Below are positions 56,808 through 64,000 of a DNA stretch of 64,000 nt, piece by piece. The stretch is from positions 1 to 64,000 of IMG/VR virus record IMGVR_UViG_3300021432_000002. The stretch is one strand, 5' to 3'. A program made the translations under genes and the position numbers. The notes under the pieces are model-generated. The model was not told the origin of the DNA. It ran no database searches and saw only the letters and a list, made by a program, of their open reading frames with translations. Each line of letters opens with the position of its first letter. The stretch's first letter is position 1. Source of the DNA: a virus.

Positions 56808-57800
56808 GTGAGTGACGAAATTAAAGGTGTGGTGCGCTACGGCGACTGCTGCGAAATCATGCGTCGCTGGATTGCGTCCGGCATCAAGGTCAATATGTGC
56901 GTGACCTCTCCGCCGTACTGGGGCTTGCGCGACTATGGCGTCAAGGGCCAGTTTGGGCTAGAGAAAACTCCTGACGAGTACGTGGCGAAGATGGTCGAAG
57001 TGTTCCGGCTGGTGCGGGAGATGTTGCAGGAGGATGGGACGCTGTGGTTAAACGTAGGGGACTCTTATAGTTCAAATGGTAAGGGTGGGCGTGACGCCGA
57101 AGTTCGCTCGCGTGGAAAAAATATTCCGCGTGGGTCGTCTAGATGGGGAGGCGGAAACAACGAAGTCGCAGGACTGAAGTGTAAGGACTTAGTGGGCGTG
57201 CCGTGGATGTTGGCCTTCGCTCTGCGTGCCGATGGCTGGTATCTGCGGAGCGATATTATTTGGCATAAGCCTAATGCTATGCCTGAGAGCGTAAAGGATA
57301 GGCCAACGAAGGCCCATGAGTATATATTTTTATTAAGTAAGAACGAACGTTACTACTACGACGCAGATGCCGTCGCAGAGCCTTTTGTATTCCCAGAACG
57401 TCGCTACCGTAAGTTCACGGAAAATCATAAGACTGGCCAACTAGCCTTACAGGGAAACCGTAGTACAACAGGGTTACATGATGGTCGAAGTCAGTATGGC
57501 GACCCTGAGATTGGCAAAAATAGACGTACAGTTTGGAAGGTGCCCACAAAGCCTTTTTCCGGTGCCCACTTCGCAACCTTCCCTCCCGACCTCATTGCTC
57601 CCTGTATTCTCGCAGGCTCCCCTCCGCAGGGTATCGTCCTCGACCCATTCATGGGCTCCGGCACGACCGCACAGGTCGTGCTCCAACTCAATCGCCGCTA
57701 TCTCGGATGCGAATTGAATCCCGCCTACGAGCCGCTCATCAACGCCCGCATCGCCAAAGTTTCACCTAAAGAGGAAGAGAAACCGATGGCCGCTGACTAG
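56808..57800 (+). CDS. Site-specific DNA methyltransferase (N4-C or N6-A type)
   Basis: The catalytic motif TSPPYWGLRDYG (about residues 33-44) and the SAM-binding motif VLDPFMGSGTTAQ (about 283-295) occur in the beta-class order, with the TSPPYW form typical of N4-cytosine enzymes. It may protect phage DNA from restriction or mark packaging or control sites. It lies between the small and large terminase genes, an unusual insertion point. Its middle third (57290-57530) is more A/T-rich than its surroundings, which suggests recent acquisition. It has a GTG start. Confidence 0.85.
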   Translation: MSDEIKGVVRYGDCCEIMRRWIASGIKVNMCVTSPPYWGLRDYGVKGQFGLEKTPDEYVAKMVEVFRLVREMLQEDGTLWLNVGDSYSSNGKGGRDAEVRSRGKNIPRGSSRWGGGNNEVAGLKCKDLVGVPWMLAFALRADGWYLRSDIIWHKPNAMPESVKDRPTKAHEYIFLLSKNERYYYDADAVAEPFVFPERRYRKFTENHKTGQLALQGNRSTTGLHDGRSQYGDPEIGKNRRTVWKVPTKPFSGAHFATFPPDLIAPCILAGSPPQGIVLDPFMGSGTTAQVVLQLNRRYLGCELNPAYEPLINARIAKVSPKEEEKPMAAD

Positions 57801-60037
57801 TGTACTCAGAAAAAATCGTCGCCGAGCGCCTCGCCCTCGCCCAAGCCGAGTTCGGCTTCCCTCTCGACTACAAGTCCATCGAGGAAGTCGAGGCGTTCGA
57901 GTCTCGTCTCATCCGCGAAGGCAAATACATCTATGATGAGGCTGGCCGACCAAAAGCCACGCAGAATCTCTCTGTATCCGACGCTCGGTGGATGCAAAAC
58001 GAGCAAGCCCTCATTCTTTGCGACGCAGCCTATGCGCTCACTCGCTACTGCTGGGTTAAGAATGAGAAGGGAGTCATTGAGAGATTTCACTTCCGCGTCC
58101 CGCAGCGCATCCTGTTTGAAATCATCTGCGACATGGAGGAACGCGGAGCACCCATAGAAATAATGATTCTTAAAGCCCGGCAGCTAGGTATGTCTACGCT
58201 AGTCGAGTTGCTCGTTGCGCTCCGCATCATCTTCTCCTATGGCGTCAACGCAGTCATTGCCTCCGCCGACCAAACCAAGACTTCCGAAATGGCCAAGATG
58301 TTGTTCTTGTGTTACGACCTTCTCCCGTGCTGGATGCGTCCGGAGCCAACCTCCCGTGTGGAGTCTGAGCGCGGCAAGCTCCTCTTCGGGCAAAACGCTT
58401 CCGGTGTCAATTTTCAGCACGGCTCTCAGAAGTTCGGTATCGGCACGGGCACTACCCCCACCATCTACCACCTTTCAGAAGTGGCCCTCTATGGCGATTC
58501 CGCGATCATGCTCATCGACGAAGGCTTGTGGAAAGCGGTTCACGCCTCTCCTTCCATCTTCGGGATGCTCGAATCCACTGGCCGCGGCAACACTGGTTGG
58601 TGGGCCAAAACTTGGTATTACTCAAAAAAGGAATGGCCTTCCTGCCGGATGCGTCCCGTGTTCCTTCCTTGGTACTGCGGCGTGGAAATTTATCCCATGC
58701 CTTCCGATATGCAGACGCATCCGATCCCGCACAACTGGTCCCCCGACAAGGAAACTCACGCCCATGCTGCGATGGCGGCGCTCTACGTGAAGTCCAATCC
58801 ACTTCTGGAACGGCATCTCATCGCCGACCAGCAGCGTCGTGGCGTCTATACGGGCGAGTCTTGGCAACTCCCGCGGAACCAGCAATGGTTCTGGGAATGG
58901 AATCACCGGGAGGCCAAGTTCAAGGGCACGGAAGCATCCTTTTATCAGGAAATGGCCGGCAATGATGAAGAAGCCCTGCAACGCTCCACTGAGTCCGCGT
59001 TCGGCCATGCGACCATTCAGGAGATCGACACCCGTCGCAAGCGTGAGTACGAGTGCTTTACGCTCACGGGCCAGTCTATCGAAGAGTCGCATGAAATTGC
59101 GCCGGAATACTTCGACCGCGTGAAGGAGAGGATTCCCGTCCGCTATGTATCATCTAAAGATACCTATCGTTGGGAATTGGTTCCGCTCAAACCCACTGAG
59201 CTGGACGAGGAAGATCCCGAGGATGCCGATGGCGTGCTTATCATATTCCATCACCCGCGTCCGGGCGTCTCTTACTCCATTGGCGTTGATACCTCCGAGG
59301 GCAAGGGGCAGGATTCCACCTCTATTTCCGTATGGACGACCGGACAGCGCGGAGAGCCGGATGTGCAGTGCGCGGAATTCTCCTCCTCGCACGTTAATCA
59401 CGTCGAAGCCTTCGCCTTTATCCTCGCTATTGCCGCCTACTATAAAACGCACATGGCTCAGGGCATCACTCGCTGGAAGGAGCCTTATGTTTCCATTGAA
59501 CAGGTCCAAGCGGTTGGGGACACCGCACAGCTACAAATGGCGCGCATGGGTTACTCAAACTTTCACAAGATGCCGCGCTACGATGGCTCCCCAATGCGCA
59601 TCCGACGCCAGAAGCGCGGCCCGACCGCGAAGCGTGGCTGGTACACGTTCTCGTATACTCGTGCCATTCTCACGGGGAATTTTGTGCATTCCGCGCAAAA
59701 CGGCTGGGCAGAGATCAATTCCCCTTGGCTCATTGAAGAGATGAAGCATTGGGAAGTGAAGATTACCGCCTCCGGTAAGGAGAAGTTAGAGCACGAAGAG
59801 GATTACCATGATGATCGTATCTTCGCGGCGGCGATGGCCATCTTCTGCCCGCACGACCTCGACGTGCTCGCGGACCGTTCCAAGAAGCGATTCGTGGAGC
59901 AGACGGCCCTGCCGCCCGTGGATGTGACGCCCTATCGCGGTCAGGTTATCAACTCGGCGGACCTTCATGCGCGAAATACCTTGACTCTCGACGATGTTAT
60001 CTATCAGGATTCCAGACTGGAGCGACTCAGCCGATGA
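57800..60037 (+). CDS. Terminase large subunit (745 aa)
   Basis: It powers DNA packaging and cuts the concatemer. Walker A appears as LKARQLGMST (about residues 116-125) and Walker B as YHLSEVALY (about 217-225). The RNase H-like nuclease domain begins with IGVDTSEGKGQDSTS (about 496-510) and its second acid is in HDDRIFAAAMAIF (about 671-683). The GTG start at 57800 overlaps the methylase stop. At 745 residues it is long for this family. It overlaps the next gene by four bases. Confidence 0.9.
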   Translation: MYSEKIVAERLALAQAEFGFPLDYKSIEEVEAFESRLIREGKYIYDEAGRPKATQNLSVSDARWMQNEQALILCDAAYALTRYCWVKNEKGVIERFHFRVPQRILFEIICDMEERGAPIEIMILKARQLGMSTLVELLVALRIIFSYGVNAVIASADQTKTSEMAKMLFLCYDLLPCWMRPEPTSRVESERGKLLFGQNASGVNFQHGSQKFGIGTGTTPTIYHLSEVALYGDSAIMLIDEGLWKAVHASPSIFGMLESTGRGNTGWWAKTWYYSKKEWPSCRMRPVFLPWYCGVEIYPMPSDMQTHPIPHNWSPDKETHAHAAMAALYVKSNPLLERHLIADQQRRGVYTGESWQLPRNQQWFWEWNHREAKFKGTEASFYQEMAGNDEEALQRSTESAFGHATIQEIDTRRKREYECFTLTGQSIEESHEIAPEYFDRVKERIPVRYVSSKDTYRWELVPLKPTELDEEDPEDADGVLIIFHHPRPGVSYSIGVDTSEGKGQDSTSISVWTTGQRGEPDVQCAEFSSSHVNHVEAFAFILAIAAYYKTHMAQGITRWKEPYVSIEQVQAVGDTAQLQMARMGYSNFHKMPRYDGSPMRIRRQKRGPTAKRGWYTFSYTRAILTGNFVHSAQNGWAEINSPWLIEEMKHWEVKITASGKEKLEHEEDYHDDRIFAAAMAIFCPHDLDVLADRSKKRFVEQTALPPVDVTPYRGQVINSADLHARNTLTLDDVIYQDSRLERLSR

Positions 60038-60282
60038 GGTATTTCATTGGACAAAAGGATATTGACTGGAGTGATGACCGTTGGCTTCGTAAAGGCGGTC
60101 GCGGCGAGGCTCCTGAGCGTCGTGATGGATACATCGGATTATTTGACCGCAACATTGGGGATTTCATCTGGTTCAAAATAGTTGAGCAGTGCGTTACTCG
60201 TTACGGGTATATCGTCGAGCGCGACGAACCTGTTACCGGATATTGGGAGAAGGTGATTCTCCCCGAGGAAGTTCATGCGTAA
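60034..60282 (+). CDS. Hypothetical protein (82 aa)
   Basis: ATG 60034 overlaps the terminase stop. The product starts MRYFIGQKDIDWSDDRWLRK and is strand-rich with several Trp/Tyr. It overlaps the next gene by eight bases. No family was recognised; it could be a small packaging accessory. Confidence 0.5.
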   Translation: MRYFIGQKDIDWSDDRWLRKGGRGEAPERRDGYIGLFDRNIGDFIWFKIVEQCVTRYGYIVERDEPVTGYWEKVILPEEVHA

Positions 60283-60721
60283 GCCAGGGTGCATCGAACC
60301 CGTCATCTACTTCCGCTATCCCGACGGCCATCTCGTCCTCGCTCCCTACTCGGATTTTCCCACGCCCCCCGACGCCATCCGCGAGGAAGCGGAAACGCTC
60401 ATGCAGGTGGACGCGCTCGAACGCCGACTACAACAACAGGAACGCGACAACTGGGAACGTGAGTCTGTCCGCGACGCCAACCTTATCGACGCACGCAAAC
60501 AATCCGTGCGTGACCGCATGATGTCGCGTCTCATGTCGGGGGCGACCTCCGAGTACGAAAAGGATTTCATCCGTGCGTGGTTCCAGTTGCGCGCGGACCA
60601 CCCGCGCAAGAAGTATTACGCGGAGCAGTTCCAGTGCTACCTGACGGCGCGGCATTTTGACTTGGGCAACCGCCGCGCGGACACCGAAGAGTTTAATCCT
60701 GACCGTATTGTGGTGAAATAA
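60275..60721 (+). CDS. Hypothetical helical protein upstream of the portal (148 aa)
   Basis: ATG 60275. The N-terminus (YFRYPDGHLVLAPYSDFPTP) is beta-like with PTPPD. The rest is a long charged helix (VDALERRLQQQERDNWERES) followed by a C-terminal helical region. It ends one base before the portal start. A portal-assembly or packaging accessory role is plausible. Confidence 0.55.
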   Translation: MRKPGCIEPVIYFRYPDGHLVLAPYSDFPTPPDAIREEAETLMQVDALERRLQQQERDNWERESVRDANLIDARKQSVRDRMMSRLMSGATSEYEKDFIRAWFQLRADHPRKKYYAEQFQCYLTARHFDLGNRRADTEEFNPDRIVVK

Positions 60722-62752
60722 GTGGCCGATGACCAAGACAAAGCGAGGGAGTGGCAAGCGCCGAGTTCTGCTATGCCTGAGTCGAAGCGGCTCGGCTGGA
60801 TAAATGAAAGTAGTGAAGAGGGAATTTCTTGGATAAAGAATCAAAGAGGTAGCCGGGACTTCCGCCGCGCCCTCGACACCATCGCGGGCCTCGACACGGC
60901 CTCCGAGCGTATCGCCGAGTACCGCTCCAAAGTGAACCCGAATCGCCTCAAGCGCAACATGCGCGAGGTCATCGGCGCACTCTCGAAGCTCCGCCCGATG
61001 TGGGGCTACCACTCCGATAATACCTCCTACGGCGAGCAAGCGGAGATGATGAACCGCGTCACCCGCGCATGGTACTTGGAAGCCTTCGCCGACCGCGCGG
61101 TCAAGGAAGCCTTACAATACGCGGCCTGCTCCAATCGCGGCTGGATTCATCCCATCTACCGCCGCGACCTCGCAGGCACGGGCAAGGGCGACATCAAACT
61201 CCTCACCTTCGGCGCGCCGTCCATCGTCCCTAACCAACTCCCATCCTCTGGCGACTGGCAGGCCGCTTACGTCGTCCATATCCTCGACGAGTGGCCAGTC
61301 TACCTCGCGCACGGCATGTTCCCCGAGAAGCAACATCTCCTTCGCCCTACCGCCTCCCGCTACTGGTATTCCTCGGACATGATTCACCGCGCGGCTCAAG
61401 GGAACTGGTTGCAGCGCGCGTTCGGGAAGATCCGCGCGGGACGCGAATCCCCTCTCGCGGACCTTCTCGTCCCCATTCGCAAGTCCTATATCATCGACCT
61501 CACCGTGAACCGCACGGGCCGCGAACTCCCGATGGGCGAGGGCTCCTGGGCCTACCGCGTCCCATTCGTGGGCCAGCTTCTCCCCTCCGGCCAGAAGGCC
61601 AACGAAACGGACGCGCGGCTCTACCCCTACCGCCGCCTCATCATCTCCTCGGACAACTGCATCACCTACGACGGCCCAGCGTTCGACTGGCATGGCATGT
61701 TCCCCGGCGTCTCCTTCTGCGTGGACGAGTGGCCTTGGGAGCCGCTCGGCTTCTCGCTCGCGCACGATGGCTACGAAATAAACGACGCCATCAAGAAAAT
61801 CGCCCGCGGCAACATGGACAAGGTGTCTCAACAAATGAAGCCGTCGATGGCTTTCGACACCAACGCGACTTCCCTGAATGAGATGCGCGCCTTCGACCCG
61901 TGGGAGCCCAACGGTCGCTTCGGCTACGACGGCCAGGGCTCCGAAGGCCCTCCGGTGCAGCCAGCGCTTCCCGAGCACCTCACCAAGGTGATGCCCGAAT
62001 CGATGGCGATGATTGACAAGTTCGAGGAGATGCTCGACAACCAGCTCGGCGTGCGCGACGCGATGGCCCTTGCTCGCGTGCGGGCTTCCGGCTCGATGGA
62101 CGACATGGAGAAGGTGCTCGAAGCCTTCGGACCCATCATCGAGGACATTTCGCGCTCGATGGAGCCTCCGATGCGCGACCTCGGCGTGATGGTGAAATAC
62201 CTAATCCTGCAATACTACACGACGCCGCGCATCATGCAGATTGTGGGGCCGGACGGCGTGACGCCGCAGGTGTTCGATTACGACCCCGCGAAACTTGTCC
62301 CGTCGCACATGCCGGGCGAGTCCCCGGAAGGGCCGTCGAAGGAGAACGCCATCCGCCGCGCTCGCACCTTCGCCGACAATCTGCGCTTCTTCATCATGCC
62401 CAACTCCCTCCATGAAATCAGCCAGATGTCGCAGAAGCTCCTGATGCTCCAATTCAAAAAGGCCGGCGGTAAGATTGATTCGCAGACCATTGCCGAGGCG
62501 TGCAACTTCCCGTCCTACGGGCGCATCCCCGGCAACACCATCATCGAGAGGTGGAAGGCGGAACAGGAGATGGACCTCGAATTCGCCGCGCGACTCGCGG
62601 AAATAAAAGCTACCATTGCGCCCGATGCCGGAGGTGGTGCCTCTGGTCAGCCCCCAAAAAAGCAGGAGGGTAGGCCCCCGACGGGTCAAGCGAGCCCTGA
62701 ATTAAAATCTAAGGAGGGGGGCCTCAGAAGCACAATAACTGAGTCCAAATAA
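60722..62752 (+). CDS. Portal protein (676 aa)
   Basis: Position directly after the terminase, length and composition fit a portal, the 12-subunit channel for DNA at one head vertex. Seen in sequence: an N-terminal helical arm, the wing/stem region with NNQLGVRDAMALARVRASGS-type helices (about residues 430-460), a helical C-terminal part and a disordered Gly/Pro/Ser-rich tail (about 635-676). GTG start. The last 20 codons are A/T-richer, next to the homing endonuclease at 62755. A motif match was not tested. Confidence 0.75.
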   Translation: MADDQDKAREWQAPSSAMPESKRLGWINESSEEGISWIKNQRGSRDFRRALDTIAGLDTASERIAEYRSKVNPNRLKRNMREVIGALSKLRPMWGYHSDNTSYGEQAEMMNRVTRAWYLEAFADRAVKEALQYAACSNRGWIHPIYRRDLAGTGKGDIKLLTFGAPSIVPNQLPSSGDWQAAYVVHILDEWPVYLAHGMFPEKQHLLRPTASRYWYSSDMIHRAAQGNWLQRAFGKIRAGRESPLADLLVPIRKSYIIDLTVNRTGRELPMGEGSWAYRVPFVGQLLPSGQKANETDARLYPYRRLIISSDNCITYDGPAFDWHGMFPGVSFCVDEWPWEPLGFSLAHDGYEINDAIKKIARGNMDKVSQQMKPSMAFDTNATSLNEMRAFDPWEPNGRFGYDGQGSEGPPVQPALPEHLTKVMPESMAMIDKFEEMLDNQLGVRDAMALARVRASGSMDDMEKVLEAFGPIIEDISRSMEPPMRDLGVMVKYLILQYYTTPRIMQIVGPDGVTPQVFDYDPAKLVPSHMPGESPEGPSKENAIRRARTFADNLRFFIMPNSLHEISQMSQKLLMLQFKKAGGKIDSQTIAEACNFPSYGRIPGNTIIERWKAEQEMDLEFAARLAEIKATIAPDAGGGASGQPPKKQEGRPPTGQASPELKSKEGGLRSTITESK

Positions 62753-62754
62753 AA

Positions 62755-63249
62755 ATGGCGAGGAGTGGAACCACTGAGCAGCTTAGGGCTAGAGCGACTA
62801 AGCATGGTCTTAAATATCATCGTCTGTATCAGATTTACTTGGATATGATGAACCGCTGTTATAACCCCAAGGTGAACGGATTTAAGTATTATGGTGCGCG
62901 GGGTATAAAAGTTTGTGATGCTTGGCGGCAAGATAGGACCATATTTTTCTCTTGGGCGCTTGTTGGCTGGAGGCGTGGCCTGACGTTAGACAGGCGCGAG
63001 AACGATGGAAACTACTCTCCTGAGAATTGTCATTGGGTAACGACTAGAAGGAACAATAGGAATCGCAGGTCCATCAAATTAAATCTTGCTGATGCTGCGG
63101 CGATTAAGGACCTTTTTGGTATTGGAGTGGGCTTATCGTTCTTGGCTGCGTTGTACGGAATTAAGTACCATACTGTCTATGCCGTTGCTCACGGAACTAA
63201 TTGGCCCGATGCTGAACAATATAAGTGGACAGGCCGAGGATTTGAATGA
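62755..63249 (+). CDS. HNH/AP2-type homing endonuclease (164 aa)
   Basis: The start of the core (MMNRCYNPKVNGFKYYGARG, about residues 31-50) is followed by the catalytic region LTLDRRENDGNYSPENCHWV (about 79-98) and a basic helix. This is the widespread phage HNH/AP2 homing endonuclease. The C-terminal part (FLAALYGIKYHTVYAVAHGT) may be an extra DNA-binding helix-turn-helix. It is inserted right behind the portal gene and overlaps the next gene by four bases. A decayed relative is at 25786. The region is clearly A/T-richer than its neighbours. Confidence 0.8.
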   Translation: MARSGTTEQLRARATKHGLKYHRLYQIYLDMMNRCYNPKVNGFKYYGARGIKVCDAWRQDRTIFFSWALVGWRRGLTLDRRENDGNYSPENCHWVTTRRNNRNRRSIKLNLADAAAIKDLFGIGVGLSFLAALYGIKYHTVYAVAHGTNWPDAEQYKWTGRGFE

Positions 63250-63458
63250 GCGTCCTTCAGTCACTCCCGCCGGAAGCAGCGCCGACCCACACGAACGAGA
63301 CGCATCGTCTCGTCCGCGAGCGCTGCTTCCTTCCCTCCGAACTCGAGCGCGTCCTCCTGCTCGTCCACGAAGAACGCTTCACGGGTACGGTGACGCTTGA
63401 TTGCTCGCAGGGTAGCCTGAATATGATTCGGATGAACGAGCAGCAGAAGTTGAAGTAA
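63246..63458 (+). CDS. Hypothetical protein (70 aa)
   Basis: ATG 63246 overlaps the endonuclease stop (ATGA). The product (MSVLQSLPPEAAPTHTNETH start) has a helical middle (VRERCFLPSELERVLLLVHE) and a short strand pair (RFTGTVTLDCSQGSLNMIRM). The endonuclease may have been inserted just upstream of it. Function unknown. Confidence 0.5.
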   Translation: MSVLQSLPPEAAPTHTNETHRLVRERCFLPSELERVLLLVHEERFTGTVTLDCSQGSLNMIRMNEQQKLK

Positions 63459-63518
63459 GGTATTTTCCCTAATTGACAAATCCCCGCATCGGCACTCACC
63501 CTTTGACGGAGGACCACA

Positions 63519-63920
63519 ATGCGAAAATTTCTTATCCTGACAACCGTCGTGTTTCTAGCGGCGCTACTCCTCCACGGACAGGCCGCCGCAGGCACGGGGC
63601 CAACGGCGTCGCTCAGTTTCCCAGTGCTTCCTTCACTCCCCTTGAACCTCCGCACGACGCCGACGCAATTCCTGTGGGACTACGACTTCACGCAGCCGAA
63701 CTCCCGTGCCTGCATCAACACAATCACAACGGGCTGCGTCAACGGCTTCACCGTTCAAGTCGTCAATCAGACAACCAACGCGGTCGTCTCCGGCCCGACC
63801 ACCGTGGGCTTGATCGTCGCCGTGAGCACGACCGGACCTACCATAGGCTTTAGCGTTCCGTTCACCGCGCCTGCGACGCTCGGCAGCTACGCGATACAGG
63901 TGACGGTGAACTGGCAATAG
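63519..63920 (+). CDS. Secreted small protein with signal peptide (133 aa)
   Basis: Residues 1-24 are a Sec signal peptide (MRKFLILTTVVFLAALLLHG, QAAA). GGAGG lies at 63509-63513. The mature part is a Thr/Val/Pro-rich beta domain with two Cys (CINTITTGCVNGF) and ends in QVTVNWQ. It is one of at least six exported proteins in this genome. Its role, on the virion or at the host surface, is unknown. Confidence 0.65.
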   Translation: MRKFLILTTVVFLAALLLHGQAAAGTGPTASLSFPVLPSLPLNLRTTPTQFLWDYDFTQPNSRACINTITTGCVNGFTVQVVNQTTNAVVSGPTTVGLIVAVSTTGPTIGFSVPFTAPATLGSYAIQVTVNWQ

Positions 63921-63936
63921 GGAGGTCGTAGAGACT

Positions 63937-64000
63937 ATGAATCCACAATCCGTGTTTCACCCCGGTGCCGCCGGACACCGCCTGCTAACGGGACTTGCGC
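63937..64000 (+). CDS. Start of a gene cut by the window edge
   Basis: An ATG at 63937 follows GGGAGG at 63920-63925 and starts MNPQSVFHPGAAGHRLLTGL, with no stop before the window ends. It is the 5' end of a virion-region gene; too short to identify. Confidence 0.5.
   Translation, partial: MNPQSVFHPGAAGHRLLTGLA

Noticed and set aside
1-64000. tRNA genes, CRISPR arrays, insertion sequences or an integrase
   Set aside because: No cloverleaf-like sequences, regular spacer arrays, transposase or recombinase motifs were noticed; coding density leaves little room. A tRNA scan could still find one.

Overview
The window is a contiguous piece of a tailed-phage genome of moderately high GC content. 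It carries terminase, portal, scaffold, capsid, tail-hub, tail-spike, lysis and replication genes, packed with 1-4 base start/stop overlaps. I see no tail sheath, tube or tape-measure gene. The long proteins after the tail hub look like ejection (internal virion) proteins, so a short-tailed, podovirus-like particle is the best guess. No integrase, repressor, RNA polymerase, tRNA or CRISPR array was seen. Several virion-region proteins have Sec signal peptides and secreted modules (beta-propeller, choice-of-anchor/ASPM-SPD-2-Hydin-like domains, secreted beta-sandwich). These modules are common in Acidobacteriota, so an acidobacterial host is a reasonable but unproven inference.

Layout. (1) 1-31.6 kb, plus strand: leader with a promoter-like box and a terminator; small basic proteins; scaffold; major capsid protein; head completion genes; a 2134-residue tail spike/fibre; a run of secreted proteins; a membrane-protein cluster that may hold holin-like genes; connector and tail-hub genes; ejection-type proteins; and a degenerate Cas4-like protein. 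(2) 31.5-48.3 kb, minus strand: one long operon read from a promoter near 48.3 kb. It encodes a UvrD-like helicase, a Cas4-like nuclease, a Sak4-like NTPase, a candidate SSB, a Dda/Pif1-like helicase, a uracil-glycosylase/DNA polymerase A fusion, a Dam-like methylase and many small proteins, and ends in a lysis cassette (lipoprotein, holin-like protein, GH73 endolysin). (3) 48.4-49.5 kb: a single plus-strand gene behind a striking RNA structure (possible pseudoknot plus a hairpin that covers the ribosome binding site). (4) 49.5-53.4 kb, minus strand: a second small-gene operon with a hairpin in most gaps and a Topo VI A/TOPRIM-like protein. (5) 53.5-54.1 kb: a non-coding region with 15 GTNAC pentamers in about 315 bases, a candidate origin or master control region. 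(6) 54.2-64 kb, plus strand: zinc-ribbon protein, small terminase, DNA methylase, large terminase, portal, homing endonuclease and another secreted protein, running off the window.

The packaging genes at the right end and the scaffold/capsid genes at the left end would be adjacent in a normal phage gene order. The molecule is therefore probably circular or circularly permuted and only slightly longer than this window. Homing-endonuclease-like genes of at least three types sit beside the capsid, portal, connector and replication genes, and one is a decayed remnant. A short motif, SR(M/T)(T/A)PPPxP, recurs in the ejection-type proteins and nearby genes.
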